NCBI GenBank assembly: GCA_017590115.1
Contig: JAGGNK010008226.1
Location: 8,029,501 to 8,093,500, forward strand
Direction of reading: 5' to 3'
DNA from: Montifringilla adamsi
Taxonomy: Eukaryota > Chordata > Aves > Passeriformes > Passeridae
Length of the DNA: 64,000 nt
The notes under the pieces were generated by a model that did no database searches, was not told where the DNA came from, and worked only from the letters and a program-made list of their open reading frames with translations. Within the stretch, counting starts at the first letter, position 1. Each line of letters starts with the position of its first letter. Position numbers and translations under genes: made by a program. This document shows positions 14,271 to 26,905 of this stretch, one piece after another.

Positions 14271-14397
14271 AGCCAGCGGTGTCTCAATATCCAACAGGAC
14301 ACAGGGATGTGCCCATGAAGGAGAATTGATTGTGAGTTCTTGGCATGAGAATGGAAATCAGAGGAGGGTTTTGGGACGTCCACATCCTAGAATTAAT

Positions 14398-14515
14398 CCT
14401 GGAATCACAGACTGGTTTGGCTTGGGAACCACCTTCAGGATCCTCCAGTTCCAACCACATGGACAGGGAGGGGCACCTTTGGCTGGACCCCACCTGTGGC
14501 CAGCAAAATGAGGGC
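14398..14515 (-). mobile_element. CR1 LINE 3' fragment
   Basis: Reverse-oriented CR1 3' end: AATCACAGACTGGTTTGG followed by TCCTCCAGTTCCAACC, the familiar avian CR1 tail read on the opposite strand. The inner part is degraded. Confidence 0.7.
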
Positions 14516-14530
14516 ACTGCTGGAGAAATC

Positions 14531-14575
14531 CTTTCCTTTCCTTTCCTTTCCTTTCCTTTCCTTTCCTTTCCTTTC
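14531..14575. repeat. (CTTTC)9 pentamer array
   Basis: Nine perfect CTTTC units. It abuts the CR1 fragment and carries all-pyrimidine/all-purine strands. Confidence 0.95.
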
Positions 14576-14659
14576 GAGGAAGGACAAAGCCCCTCTGGGT
14601 TCCTGGGCACTGCAGGCAGATCCCAGAGCAGAGAGGATCACACCTGGGTGGATCCCACC

Positions 14660-16090
14660 TTCCCAAGTCTCCTTCTATCCAGGTTCTCTATCGTTTTCCA
14701 TCACTTATGGAGAGGGCTGGAATTCCTGCCTGAGCAGCTTCATGAAGAAATGAACTTTGGCTGAACACAAATAGCACATAAAGAGGGAAACCAGATAAAA
14801 ACTGAAGCAGGCCTCATGGTTTTTTTTGAGGTAAACTGAGTGATCCCAGGTGTCAACGCCCCAGAGACCTGCCCAGGTATGGTTTGAACTCACTGAATAA
14901 TGGATTTTATTTTGTCTGCTTTCTTTTGGCTGGAATTATATCCACAATCTGTTCTTCTGTTGCATTTCTAGCAAGCAAAATCTGTGGTTTGCTGCTTGAA
15001 TTTAGTTCACAGTCAGGTGCTCAGTTTTTATAAGGCTCAGATTTTTATCTGTTGGACTTCCAGAAATTATGTGTGATGTTGGTAAGAGCTTATTTATTAT
15101 TTATTGCTTTTATTGTAGTGTAATAGCTGTGAAATTTAAACATGAAATAAACTAAGAAAAGAAATCCTTATGCTCAGTGCACCAGCACAGAAATGAAGCT
15201 GGCTAGGCTGACATCACAAACCTAAGAAAGCAAGAATTTGGGGGATATTTCCATTAATTCATTAGTGCATCCTGGTTATTAGCAGTGCCAAAAGGTGTTT
15301 GTGACCTGCAGTGCTCCATGCCAGTGATCTGCTGAAAAGTAACACTGCAAATACACTTCCCTTGTTTATTTACTTCTGAAGTGATAGATTTATCTCCTAA
15401 TTTTGCTCTTGTTTCCCAGCCTTTTATAGGACTCTTGGACAGTTTATAGACAGCAGCTGACACCTGTAAAATTCACCTGGAGCTATTCAGCAGTTTTAAA
15501 CACCTCAATGCAATTTATCCAGAACTCTTCATGCACAAAAAAAAAAGGGCAAAAATTGATTGAAGTGGCCAAGGAACTCCTCTGTCCTGTCTTTAAAAAG
15601 TGGATATAAAGCTGTCAGCTTTTACAGCTGCCCTCACACTGCTTCAGTTAAGCAGAGCTTTGGAGGGGAGGTTCCTTTCCCAGCCTGGAGTCCTGATGCT
15701 CCTGGAGCCAGGTCCAGGGCAAGGATGGGGTGTGAGGCAGCTTCTGTAGCATCATCTTCATCTGCATCAGCATCTGCATCATCTGCATCCCTTCCTGAGG
15801 AAGGTACCAACCCCTCAGCTGTGCTGGGCTTCAGTTTTATTAATAAATTCAAATTAGAAAAATAATAGATATAGAAGAAGGAAAAAAAGTCTGATTTTAT
15901 GCCTTTGAGAGCTTTGCAGTGCCAGGCTGCTCCCTCAGGGCTCTGTCCAGCCCAGTCCAGGTGATCCAGACAGGGCGGTTGGTGCCTTCCCAAGGCTCCT
16001 CAAGTCACCTGTGGTTTTGAGCAACCTAAAACTTCTTTTGGCACAATACTCAAAGGGACAAAAAAAAAATATATATTTGCAAGGTGCTCT
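14660..16090. other. Intergenic, no gene seen
   Basis: AT-leaning intergenic DNA at 14880-15650 and a degenerate CATCTG repeat at 15749-15790. No exon or RNA gene is recognised. Confidence 0.5.
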
Positions 16091-16094
16091 TTAT

Positions 16095-16455
16095 TTGTCC
16101 CTTGGCATCCTGGAGCACAGGAGGCTCAGGGGGCCCTTGTGGCTCTGCACAGCTCCTGCCAGGAGGGGACAGCCGGGGGGGTCGGGCTGTGCTCCAGGGA
16201 ACAGGGACAGGAGCAGAGGGAACGGCCTCAGGCTGGGCCAGGGCAGCTCAGGGTGGGCACAGCAGGAATTTCCCCATGGAAAGGGGGATCAGGAACTGGC
16301 AGGGGCTGCCCAGGCAGGGTTGGAGTGCCCATCCCTGCAGGTGTCACCTGCAGGTGGCACTCAGAGCTCTGGGCTGGGGACAAGGTGAGGACGAGTCACA
16401 GCTGGGACTCTGGAGGGATCCTGGAGTTGTTTTCCAGCCTGAAGGATTCTAGGAT
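16095..16455 (+). mobile_element. CR1 LINE 3' end
   Basis: Sense CR1: GGAGCACAGGAGGCTCAGGG, GGCCTCAGGCTGGGCCAGGG, CCCATGGAAAGGGGGATCAG and the terminal CCAGCCTGAAGGATTCTAGG. It corresponds to the CR1 3' untranslated region with no intact reverse transcriptase. The first 200 bases are almost identical to the copy at 44938-45260. Confidence 0.85.
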
Positions 16456-17510
16456 TTCTCCTTGGTATTTCCAAACCACCCCAAATATTCAGCAAGGCCA
16501 GTAATGATGCATTTGACTCCCTGGAAGCTGAGAGCAGCCGGCCTGAGGCGCTGCAGCTCCTGCAAACCCCGGGCTGGTGCCACCCCTCACATCGTGCCAG
16601 GTGTGATCACTGTACCCCCCTCCCCTCCCCGGGTATCCATCCCTCCCACGGGAGCAGGCAGCGATCCCTCACTCCCTCATGCCACACTGCCACCAGCATT
16701 TTGGAGTTTCCTGTATGGATATGCCAGGAATTTTGAGCAATATTGCAGAATGGTTCCAGCAGTGGCTCACAGGGAACATTCCAGCATTAACCACCTCTCA
16801 CCTCGCCCATTACCCTGCTTCTGCTCCTCACCTGCAGCAGCACCAGGAGCATCTGATTGCCTGTTTAATGCCACATAATCACTTGTTACGCACAACAGCA
16901 CACTTCCTTCTAATGCTCCAGTCCTGGAGCTGCCTTTCTCACAGGTCTGGGTTGCTTCAGCCAGTCCCTATAGAACACTGAGCCCACCAGACCCAATCCC
17001 TGGAGCAAAACAGCCTGAGGGCTCCACCAAACCCTCTCTGGATATGGACACAACTCAGGATATTGATTTCAAAAAGGTGAGTTATGGAGAATGCACAACA
17101 ACCCCAGGTAAGTTTTCCCCAGCGATTAATTATTCCTGCTGATGCAATTTTGTCCTTATTTTCTATAGCAAACCTTCACTGTTTGGTGCTGGCCTCGTTC
17201 TCTGACTGCCCTGGCCAGTGGGATTTGCTGCTCAGAGAATTCCTTGTGGATTTTGAATCCAAACACAAACCAGAGGAGCTGCTGAGTGCCCGAGCTTGGA
17301 CAGACGAGATCCCAGCTTAGGAGCAATACTTCAATCAAAAGTGGAAATGAGTGTATTTATTCATTTCAGAGGACTCTGCATGTGTCCCCTGAGTGCCCTG
17401 AGCACAAGGCTGGGAGCCAGGAACCCCAGCCCAGGAGCCACCAGCCCACCTGGGACCCACCAAGGGTGTCAGAAGGGACCTTCTTGCCCCCTGAAACTCC
17501 CTGCAAGGAG
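16456..17510. other. Intergenic, no gene seen
   Basis: Mixed-composition DNA without recognised exons, RNAs or clear elements. Confidence 0.45.
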
Positions 17511-17514
17511 GGTC

Positions 17515-17780
17515 TGGGTGGGCTTTGGTCTCTTCTCCCGAGACAGGACAAGAGAAAATGGCCTCAAGTTGTACCAGGGCAAGTTTAAGTCAAATATTAG
17601 GAAAATTCTTTGTTGTGCAGCCCTGGCACAGTTGCCCAGGGCAGGGCTGGAGTCCCCATCCCTGGAGGGATTTCACAGCCCTGCGGATGTGGCACCTGGG
17701 GACAGAGGCAGTGCTGGGAACGTTGGGCTCAGTGACCTCGGTGGGCTTTTCCAGCCTTATCCGTTCTGGGATCCTGTGGC
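17515..17780 (+). mobile_element. CR1 LINE 3' end
   Basis: Sense CR1: TTGGTCTCTTCTCCCGAGAC, GGCCTCAAGTTGTACCAGGG, CCATCCCTGGAGGGATTTCA and a terminal TTCCAGCCTTATCCGTTCTG. Close to the classic avian CR1 3' consensus. Confidence 0.9.
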
Positions 17781-20015
17781 TGTCTGTGTCCCCAGCCGTG
17801 CAGAACCCCCAGAACTCCCCCACATCCCCACCCTGGGGGTGCAGGGGTCAGAAACAGCCAGGTTTGGGTTCCTTCCCCTGCAGGGCAGCAGGGCTGTGCC
17901 AGGTGCTGCTCACGCTGTCAGGAGGAGCAGGCTTTGCCCACCTGGGGACAATAATCCCAGCCAGGACTCACCTGGGGGCTCCTGCCTGGCCAAAGCTTTT
18001 TGGGATTGCCCCAGCAGAGGCTGCTCCTGCTGGGGGCTGTTCCCTGGTGCACAAGAGCAGCTGTGCAGAAGCTCCTGTGTGTGAGGTTCCAGGGCTGGTG
18101 GCTCAGGAAGAGTTTCCCTGACCTGGGGATGTCTGAGGATCTGCTGGGCTCCTCCCAGTAAGTGAAACACTGGAGCATAACCTTGGATGTTTTAAACTCA
18201 CCACAACCTCCAAGCTCTGTGCTGTGTGCAGGGATTCTGATTTTGGGGTTTATTTGAGGGGTGGAAACTTGGGCAGGATGGATTTATCCCTCCAAACCCT
18301 TCCCTGGAGCTGCTGGGAGCTCACCCTGAACCTCTGGGTGCTCAGAGGTGGGGGAAGCACCTGCACATTCATGCCCCAGGTGATGTGGGCAGCTTGATGT
18401 GAGTGTCTGAGAGCATGCAAAGTCTCTTTAATTTGGATTTAATTTGAATAGTGAGACCTCGTGTGAGCTCCCGTTGCTGGCTCTGAGGAAAGCAGCCCAT
18501 GTGTGAATATCATTGTGCCACTTTTTAGTTAAATTCTCTAAATTACTATTTTTGAGGCTGATGTGAAGCTGGGAGGGGGTTTTTGGAAAGTCCAGGGTGG
18601 GTTTGGGGGGCCTAGATCTGTCTGGCACAGCCAGCCCTCCCAAAATGGGGTAAAACCCTCCCTATGTACTTAAAAGTTGTCAAAATCCAGAGGTTCAGTG
18701 TGGATTAATGCACGGAAAAGGTGAGGGAAGCAGGGAAAGCAGGAAGCAAATTGCTGCTACTTTTTCCCTCTCAAAATGCTTTAAAGAAAAAAAAAAAAAA
18801 AAAGGAGGAATTTCTTCCCAGGGCTGTTTTTGGGATGCCATGGCTGGAGCAGAGCTGTGGGGAGAGCAGGCAGGGCTCTGTGCCAGGCAGTGCCCACAGA
18901 TCCAGAGTGGGACCTGCATTTACAGCTGGAGCCCCTCAGGGATGGGCACTGAGGGCTGCAGCTCCACGGGGATGAAGCCAAAGCCAAGAAATGTCTTTTC
19001 TGGGCTTTGTGAGAAAGCCAAAGTGTCCTTTTTGGGTTTGATCTGGCAGGACCCAAGCGTGCAGAGACCCCAGGACTCTGACAGCAGCTGGGACACCAGC
19101 CCTGGCTGAGCTCTGAGCAAACCCTGCTGCAGGTCCTGTGGGAAAGAGGGGAAAAGGAGCTCAGTTCCACTCAGGAACTAGCAACTGCAGAGTGAAATAA
19201 ATCACCGTGCTGAGAGGAAATGAGTTGACACAGAAATCAACTGTATTGCCTTTAAGTAGCATTAGAAATGCCTTTAAATTCAAGATAAGGTTCCTCTGAA
19301 GCTCTGAAAGTTGGGTAAATATAAAAGTACAACTGGTAGAGCTGCTGGTGGACAGAAGGCATGTCCTGAAGTCCTGGAGCTCAGGTGTGTCCTCAGCCAC
19401 AGCTGAGGTGGGATGGATCCCTCCCTGGGTCCCTGCCTTGCCCTCAGGAGCCTCACCTGGTGCTGCTCAGCCAGGAGTGAGCAGCCCTGGTTATTCCTCC
19501 TCTAAGGTGAGATTTAAAATTCCTGCAATGTCTAAAAATGGCATTGTGGGCATTAATGGGGAGCCACACCGTGAAGGAGGTGCAGTGTGGGGGGGAAATT
19601 CTGGGTTCATTTTACTGAAAAGATGATGGAGGTAGGGAAGAGGATAATTCTTTTCTGTGGGATTGGAAGCAGGCACTGGCAAGAGACTTTCTTCACCATT
19701 TCATTTTCTTCACCATTTCACACAAGTGTTGATGGCAACATCTCTGCATTGTCTGATGCCTGAAACGAGCTGGCTACCACTGCACAGAAGTTATCTGCAC
19801 TTTCAGAAGCTCCACTTGATGTGCTTTTGAAAATCAGCTTAGAGTGAAATCTGCCTGATCGGGCTGTTTGGGGTGCTAAGGGTAATCCTCCAGCCGTGAG
19901 GCTTCAAGATCTCCTGAGATGTCCCAGCAGATCCTGTTAGGGCAGTTAAAGGATGAAAACATCAGGGTTTACAGGCTCTGTCTGTCTGCTCGTGCTGCTG
20001 GAGCCAGCCGGGGGT
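17781..20015. other. Intergenic, no gene seen
   Basis: Intergenic DNA with an A-run at 18785-18802. Bases 18400-18545 and 19680-19860 are repeat-poor. No exon is recognised. Confidence 0.45.
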
Positions 20016-20017
20016 GT

Positions 20018-20610
20018 GATCAGGGGTGGGATGTTATCAGGGATGGGGTCTTATCAGAGATAGGATGTTATCAGAAATGGGATGTTATCAGGGATGTGAT
20101 GGGATCAGAGATGTTATCAGGGGTGGGATGTTATCAGGGATGGGGTCTTATCAGAGATAGGATGTTATCAGAAATGGGATGTTATCAGGGATGTGATGGA
20201 TCAGAGATGTGATCAGGGGTGAGATGTTATCAGGGATAAGGTGTTATCAGAGATTGAATGTTATCAGAAATGGGATAATGTTATCAGATAAGGGATGTGA
20301 TGGGATCAGAGAAGTGATGTTATCAGGGATATTATCAGAGTTGTTATCAGCTATGTGATCAGGGATGGGATGTTATCAGCGATGTGATGTGATCAGGGAT
20401 GTTATCAGTGATGTTATCAGGGGTGGGATGTTCTCAGGGATGTGATGTGGTCAGCGATGTGATCAGGGATGTTATCAGGGGTGGGATGTTCTCAGGGATG
20501 TTATCAGGTATGCGATGTGATCCGGGGTGTTATCAGGTATGCGATGTGATCAGGGGTGTTATCAGGCTTGTGACGTGATCAGGGGTGTTAGCAGCGATGT
20601 TATCAGGCTT
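20018..20610. repeat. Degenerate minisatellite rich in TTATCA (GATA-type) motifs
   Basis: Units of the kind GGGATGTTATCAGGGATG repeat over about 590 bases, with a higher-order duplication of roughly 100 bases at the left end. By eye there are about 24 TTATCA words (TGATAA on the other strand), the core of GATA-factor sites, plus many GTGATCA variants. Confidence 0.85.
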
Positions 20611-20699
20611 TGCAGCCCTGCCATCTACCGGCTGCTTCCCTGAAAGCTCTCGGCTCTGCAAGACCTCAGACCGAGCGTTTAAACTTAAACTACCAGAGG

Positions 20700-20935
20700 G
20701 GAGATTTAGATCAGGTGTAAGGAGGAAATCCTTCCCTGGCAGGGTGGGCAGGCCCTGGCACAGGGTGCCCAGAGCAGCTGGGGCTGCCCCTGGATCCCTG
20801 GCAGTGCCCAAGGCCAGGCTGGACAGGATTTAGAGCAGCCTGGGACAGTGGAAAGTGTCCCTGCCATGGCAGGGGGGAATTTTTAGGATGATCTTTAAGG
20901 TCCTTTTCCACCCAAACCATTCTGAGGTTGTTCAC
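20700..20935 (+). mobile_element. CR1 LINE 3' fragment
   Basis: Sense CR1 variant: CCTGGCAGGGTGGGCAGGCC, GGATCCCTGGCAGTGCCCAA, GTGTCCCTGCCATGGCAGG and CACCCAAACCATTCTGAGG. This passerine-looking subtype recurs many times in the window. Confidence 0.8.
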
Positions 20936-21134
20936 CCCAGCCCTGGGTGCTGCTCCTAGCCTGGCTGAGCAGGAGCAGCTCTGACTCTGCCAGCACAGGG
21001 ACCAGCTGCTCCCATGGACGATTGTCCAGCCTGTGTGGACTCAGCAAAGGCACCCAAAGCCAAGGCACAGGGACAGTAACACCCCAGAGGGAGCGACACA
21101 CGGGCTGAAAGGTCCTGCCTGCAGCCTGCCGTGG

Positions 21135-21455
21135 GAGCCCTCAGCACCCATGGCTCCCCGCGTCCCTCTCCTGAGCCCTCAGCACTCACAGCTCTCTGTG
21201 TCCCTCTCCTGCACCCTCAGCACTCACAGCTCTCCATGTCCCCTTTCCTGAGCCCTCAGCACTCACAGCTCCCCGTGTCCCCTCTCCTGGAGCCCTCAGC
21301 ACCCACAGCTCTCTGTGTCCCCTCTCCTGAGCCCTCAGCACTCACATCTCTCCATGTCCCCTTTCCTGAGCCCTCAGCACTCACAGCTCCCCGTGTCCCC
21401 TCTCCTGGAGCCCTCAGCACCCACAGCTCTCTGTGTCCCCTCTCCTGCGCCCACT
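21135..21455. repeat. Minisatellite, CCCTCAGCACTCACAGCTC type
   Basis: About seven copies of a unit of roughly 43-46 bases (GAGCCCTCAGCACTCACAGC then TCTCTGTGTCCCCTCTCCT), with a higher-order duplication. It creates repetitive open frames on both strands that are not genes. Confidence 0.85.
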
Positions 21456-22019
21456 GCTGCTGCTGCAGGGCCCGGCAGGGGAAGCCTTCCCTGGCTGGGT
21501 TTGCTTTCACTGGCACTTGCTGAGCTCTGTGGGTGTCTCACAAGAGCAGAGATCCCTCCAGGCTGGGATGTGGTGGGATTGATGGAAAAGAGCTGCAGAG
21601 GCACTGTGGGAGCACCTGCATGCCCTACCCTGGTGCTCCAGGCCCTCCTTGAGCCTTTTCTTGGCTGTACCCCCTGCTTTGAACGCTGCCAGTCCCTGCT
21701 GGGATATCTCAGTGCTTTGAGAAGAGCCAGCCCAGCTCACACAAGTCCTTGCTGAAGGAGGAAGCAATAATTCTTTATTTAAAAGAGATTACAGCTTGCT
21801 GATGCGAATGACTGTAGCTCTTCATTTGATCATGGACCTGAGGGCTCTGGGAAGGCTCAGCGGCAACTGGAGCCTTCTGCTGCTCCAAATGGAAGTGGCC
21901 CTGGGCTGAGGGGCACCTTGGGGTGGCTCAGGCTGCTTGTGCTCAGATTCAGGCTCCAGGGAGGAAGCAGAGCTGGGTCTGGGTGGCAGCAGAGGAGGGG
22001 TTTGACCTGCATCTGCCCG
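21456..22019. other. Intergenic, no gene seen
   Basis: GC-leaning DNA between a minisatellite and a CR1 fragment. No exon is recognised. Confidence 0.4.
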
Positions 22020-22205
22020 TGGGGTTGGAAAAACCCTCTCAGCCCAAGCTGTGCCCCATCCTTGTCCCCAGCCCAGAGCTCTGAGTGCCACCTCTCCATG
22101 TCCTTCTTGTCCTGAGGGGCCAGAACTGGATGCAAATTGAAGGTGTGGCCTCACCAGTGCCAAGTACAGAGGGACAATCACTGCCCTGGTCCTGCTGCCA
22201 CATGA
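22020..22205 (-). mobile_element. CR1 LINE fragment
   Basis: Reverse CR1: GGGTTGGAAAAACCCTCTCA near the 3' end, then AGAACTGGATGCAAATTGAA and GGTGTGGCCTCACCAGTGCC, a typical internal CR1 stretch close to the reverse transcriptase end. Confidence 0.7.
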
Positions 22206-23884
22206 TTTTTACAAGAAAATAACAAAAAAATGTCTTTTCCTTAGACTGCTTCCTCCTGAGGTTCCACATTGCTGTGCACTTTGTTTTCCTTCTTTTGAAG
22301 TACAAATCAGCTGCCCAGTACAAGGCCTTTCCTCCAGCTTGGTGTTAAACTGGGCACTGGAGTGATCTCTGTGGTTCCTGTGCCTTTTTTCGTACAGATT
22401 GCAGGGACAATTCCTGTGGGATTAATGATGGGGTTGTGCTTAAAAAGGAGCAATGTTTCTCCCTGGTCCCTGTAGTTTTGGCAGCACTGGCTCCTCACGG
22501 GAAACCTTCCCTGGGAGCTGCTGGCTCCGGTGTTCCTGGAGCTCTCCCCGTTCCCAGCTCTTCCTGGAACAACTCTTTGCAAGGGAGTGAAGCCCTGGTC
22601 CCACCAAAATCAATGCTATCGACTGCCCAGCGCTGATGTATTAGTGCTGCGGAATTACAGCTCTCAACTCCCACCCCAGAGATGCCTTGGGAGAAGCTTT
22701 TAGTGGCTACCTCAGCCTGAATTCCTGCCCAGCCCAATTCCTGCTCTGCTGTGCCAGACAGACCCCGAGCCCAGTCAGCTGCTGCTGTGAGTGTGTGTGG
22801 CACAGAGGATCCAAACTGCTTAGGAAGATCAAGCCCTTGTTTGTAAAGGCTTAAAAATATCATCTCACCAAGCAGGGGCTGTAATTTCCTGGGTCTTGTG
22901 GGTGAGGATGCTCAGCCTCAGCAAAGGGGGTGGTGCTGCTGCAGCTTGGGCTGTGTGTGACCTGGAGCATCAAAAAACTCCCAGTCACAAAGACACCGAG
23001 CCCAGGGCACCCTGCAGCCTGCCAGGGGCTCTTGGCATCAGCCAGAGCTGGGCAGGGACCACCCCAGGGGCTCCCCCAGCTCCCCTGGGCATCTCTGCTG
23101 GCTGTGGCCTTTGCTGGCAGAGGCTGTGTGCCTCTGAAAGGTGCACCCAGCCCAGTCTTCCCCTTCTGTGCTGTCCCATAACAAATTTGGGCTGCCAGGA
23201 CAGCGAAGGGCACTGCTGGTTGTTATTTTGAGGCTTTGAACCACCCAAATGAGCCCGTCACAAAATTGCCATTATCAGTTCAAAATGTTTAACTTTGGAC
23301 TGCAACAGTCAAATTTTTGGGCTTCAGACAAATCCTCCTGCACGGTTTGCTGAGAGAGCTCTGTGGCTGGAGGGGTGGCAGTGAGGGTGCAGGGATGGGG
23401 ACACAGCATCTCCTGTGGTGGGACACCTCTGGACGTGGCAAGACACCTCTAGACACTGTGACTGGTGGTGGTGGCACCTGTGTTTGTGCCACCCTCACTT
23501 TCAGGGCACACCAGTGCCCTCCTTGCCCTGTGCTCTGTGGTGCAGAGAGGTCTGGCTGCCCCCAAAAGGGTGGGCACAAGGTGGGCAGTGGGCACAAGGT
23601 GGGCTGTGCCTGTGGCAGCTGCTGGACCTCCCACGGCGGTTCCTGTAAACATCTGTCAATATCAGTCACATATTCTGGGTTTTTAATTGATCACGCTGCC
23701 TCCCCGTACGTGGTGTTTTTTCCAGGGTTTTCCCATAATAATGACTCCTAATGAAGCTGATTATGGCTCCCATAAGGAACATTAATAGAGGAATGCATTG
23801 TTCTTAAGGTACAGCTCTGCATTGAGTGAGCGGGAATGAGCAAGGGATGCTGAGAGCTCACCACAGCCCTGCTGCACCAGATCC
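22206..23884. other. Intergenic, no gene seen
   Basis: Intergenic DNA. The stretch 23640-23800 is AT-rich and repeat-poor and could be regulatory. No exon is recognised. Confidence 0.45.
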
Positions 23885-24232
23885 CACAATCCCAGGATGG
23901 TTTGGGTGGGAAAGGACCTTAAATCCCACCCAGTGCCACCCCTGCCGTGGCAGGGACACCTTCCACTGTCCCAGGCTGCTCCAACCTGGCTTTGGGCACT
24001 GCCAGGGATGCAGGGGCAGCCCCAGCTGCTCTGGGAATTCCAGCCCAGCCCTTCGCAGGGAGCAATTTCTTCCCAATATCCATTCAAGCCTCCACTTTTC
24101 CAGGGGGAGTCCACTCCCTGTGTACCTGCCAGTGCCCCACATTCCAGCCTGGTCTTGGGCACTGCCAGAGATCCAGGGGCAGCCACGGCTGCTCTGGGCA
24201 CCCTGTGCCAGGGCCTGCCCACCCTCCCTGGT
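23885..24232 (-). mobile_element. Two adjoining CR1 LINE 3' fragments
   Basis: Reverse CR1: ATCCCAGGATGGTTTGGGTG, GTGGCAGGGACACCTTCCAC, GGGCACTGCCAGGGATGCAG. A second, partial copy of the inner part follows at 24130-24232 (CCTGGTCTTGGGCACTGCCA). It suggests nested or tandem insertion. Confidence 0.8.
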
Positions 24233-24469
24233 GTGCTTCACTACTCCGAGGTGCAAACGGAGGCGCAAAGGAGGAGTAAGGGATACGGAACACGTGGTGG
24301 TTATTCCTACTCATCCCGCAGGTCAGGAGGCTCAGGTACAGCATCCCTCCCCTCGCGGGTCCCGAACGCTTCTGTCTCTGAACGCACACCATTCCCGGTG
24401 CCAATCCCGGTGTCAATCCCGCAGAAGTTGGGCTGGTTTCCCCTCTCCAGCAGAGTGTTCCATCGGAGC

Positions 24470-24735
24470 GGCTGTGAAATGCAAAACGCCGCTCGCTGAT
24501 TAGCGGCTCATTAAAATGCGTAACCCAAAAAGTCTCTCCCCTCATTACGGAGCCCTGCGCTGTATCGCTCCACGCTGGAAAGCAGCTGCGTGTTGGCTCT
24601 TTGATATCGGAAACCCTATTGTCATTAACCTCATTATGACAATACTCCTTTCTGATATTTGCAGCGCCTGCCTTTCACGGAGGGTGCTGTAAGGATGAGA
24701 ATATTTTGCTGTTTTGCATAATGCAAAGTGGAGGC
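24470..24735. other. Enhancer-like block
   Basis: Repeat-poor sequence with GCTGATTAGCGGCTCATTA, CCTATTGTCATTAACCTC and CTTTGATATCGG, ending at a 13-base G-run. Candidate conserved non-coding element, untested. Confidence 0.35.
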
Positions 24736-25589
24736 GGGGGGGGGGGGGGTGGAAAACAGGCAGCAGGAGATGAGGACACTTGGATTATTTATTAGTGTCC
24801 TCAGGAACGGTGGTGCTTCTGGAAGGCTGGACACCACTAAATGCTTGTGCTTTGTCAGGGATCTCTCAGCAGGTGGGAATAGTGGAAAATATAGTTTTTG
24901 CCCCAAAATGTTGCGTTGCTGTGGATAAATAACCTGAATTGTAGGTGACACGAGTTGCTGTAGTGGGAATTTCTGAGGTGCTAACCCCACATGGATCATT
25001 CTCCCCTGAATTTGTTCTTGCTTGTTGCACACTTCATCCTGAAGAAATGTCCCCTGAACACAGTAATTCGTCTAACCATGAAAGTTCTTTAGGATTCTAC
25101 AGGGTTTTTTACCTTTTTTCTTTCCTTTTTCTTCTTGACTTTGAGAGTGGCAGCAGCTGGAGCTGCAGGTGGTGTCCAATGGGCAGCTACACCTTGGACC
25201 TGCACAACCGCAATGCCTGCTTTCTTTCATTGTGATCCTTAATGCTCCTGTTTTTACTGGGCTGGATCCTTCATGGCAACCTAATTTTGGGCTTGGCTTT
25301 TGTTTTCATCTCTGAGGACAAGAAAGAAGAGGAGCAACTGGAGAGGGCTCAGTGGAGGGCTGTGAAGGCGAGTCCTGGCACAGAGGTTGTGCAGTCTCCT
25401 TCCCAGCTGGATGTGACCAGAACCCACCTGGATTTGGTCCTGTGCCACCTGCTCGTGGTGTCCCTGCTTTGGCAGATGATTCCCAGTGTCCCCTCCAGCC
25501 AAGCCCTCAGGGATTCTGTGCAGGGCAGCAGAGGTGTGGGCAGTGCTGCATCCTCCCTCCTCTTCACGGCCTCAGGATGCCCAGGGCAG
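24736..25589. other. Intergenic, no gene seen
   Basis: Begins at a G-run. No exon is recognised. Confidence 0.4.
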
Positions 25590-25785
25590 GCTCAGGTGGG
25601 CACCAGCAGGAATTTCCCCATGGAAAGGGGGCTCAGGCCTTGGAACTGCCCAGGGAAGGTTGGAGTGCCCATCCCTGGAGGTGTCCCAGGAATTCCTGGA
25701 GGTGGCACTCAGAGCTCTGGACTGGGGACAAGGTGGGGATGGGCACAGCTTGGACTCAGTCCTGGAGATCTTTCCCAAACTCAGT
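25590..25785 (+). mobile_element. CR1 LINE 3' fragment
   Basis: Sense CR1 of the same subtype as 16095-16455: AGGAATTTCCCCATGGAAAG, GGTTGGAGTGCCCATCCCTG, GGCACTCAGAGCTCTGGACT. Confidence 0.8.
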
Positions 25786-26744
25786 GGTGTTTCTGCCTCC
25801 CTTAACCAGCTTTTGTCACCAGTTAAACATGACAAGTTCCGAACCAGGGCAGGATTCAGAGCCAGGATCTTCCCTGGCAGCACAGCCCGTGGGTGAGGCA
25901 GCGCTGAGCTTTCACTCTCAGGGTGATGATGAGGGCAGCAAACCCCACCCGAGCCCTGCCGTGTCCTTCCAGCCCATTCCCAAACTTCGGGGCTGCTTTG
26001 TTTGCACTGCACAAGTGATGCTCCATCTGCATTTCTGATTGGGAATGCCTCTTTCCATCTGAGTGCACTCCAGTTTGGCTGCCTCCTCTCTGGGGTGAAT
26101 AACAAAGAGCATGCCAGTTGTCTGGAGGAGCAGAGGCTTTCTGAATCACAAAAGAGCCCATTTTATCAGAAAATCTAATAATGTGCAACACTTTTGTGAA
26201 CCAAACCCTGTGTGACCAGCTGGAACTTTGAAAAAATTTCACAAGAGGCCGTGGGGACAGTTAATCATGACAGAGGCAACTTTTATGCAATTTCTGAAGC
26301 AGCGTGGAGTTCCATGGTCTGTCCAAGGGTAAGGAGGGCTGGGGGATGCTTTAGAGGAGGAGGTTTTGTTTGCCCAATGAGCTGCTGCTCTGGACAGGGA
26401 AAGCCAGGGTGGTTAGCTCCATGAGCTGCCTCAGCTCACGTTAGAGACACTGAATTTACCATTTCCATGTTTTTGTCTGGGATGTGGCTTCCTCAAGGGT
26501 TTGGAGCACACGAGCAGGGCTTGCTGGCTGTAGCTGCTCTGCACAGCCATGAGAGATCAGCCATCAGCCAGTGATTTAAAAACTGTTAAACCTGGGAGTT
26601 AACGCAGTTCCAAGAGCTCTTCTGACGACAGGTCTGCCAAACATCCAGCTTCCTGACTGTGCTGGATTAGACATCACATCTTTAACTGTGCATTACAGGA
26701 GAGCCTCAGGAGCCCACTCATGCTTGCAAGAAGGCAGCTGTGTA
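25786..26744. other. Intergenic, no gene seen
   Basis: Bases 26130-26320 are repeat-poor and balanced in composition. No exon is recognised. Confidence 0.4.
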
Positions 26745-26905
26745 GAATCCCAGGGGTTGGAAAAGCCCTCCCAGACCGTGGAGTCCAACCTGTGCCAGAC
26801 CTCCACCTTGTGCCACCTCCAGGAATTCCTTGGACACCTTCAGGGATGGGGACTCCAATCCTCCCTGGGCAGCCCCTGCCAAGTCCTGACCATTCCATCC
26901 ATGGG
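26745..26905 (-). mobile_element. CR1 LINE 3' fragment
   Basis: Reverse CR1: AGAATCCCAGGGGTTGGAAA, GGAGTCCAACCTGTGCCAGA, TTCAGGGATGGGGACTCCAA, CCTCCCTGGGCAGCCCCTGC. Confidence 0.8.

Noticed and set aside
20018..21455. CRISPR-like repeated units
   Set aside because: Units are contiguous and degenerate with no unique spacers of constant length, and the genome is vertebrate.
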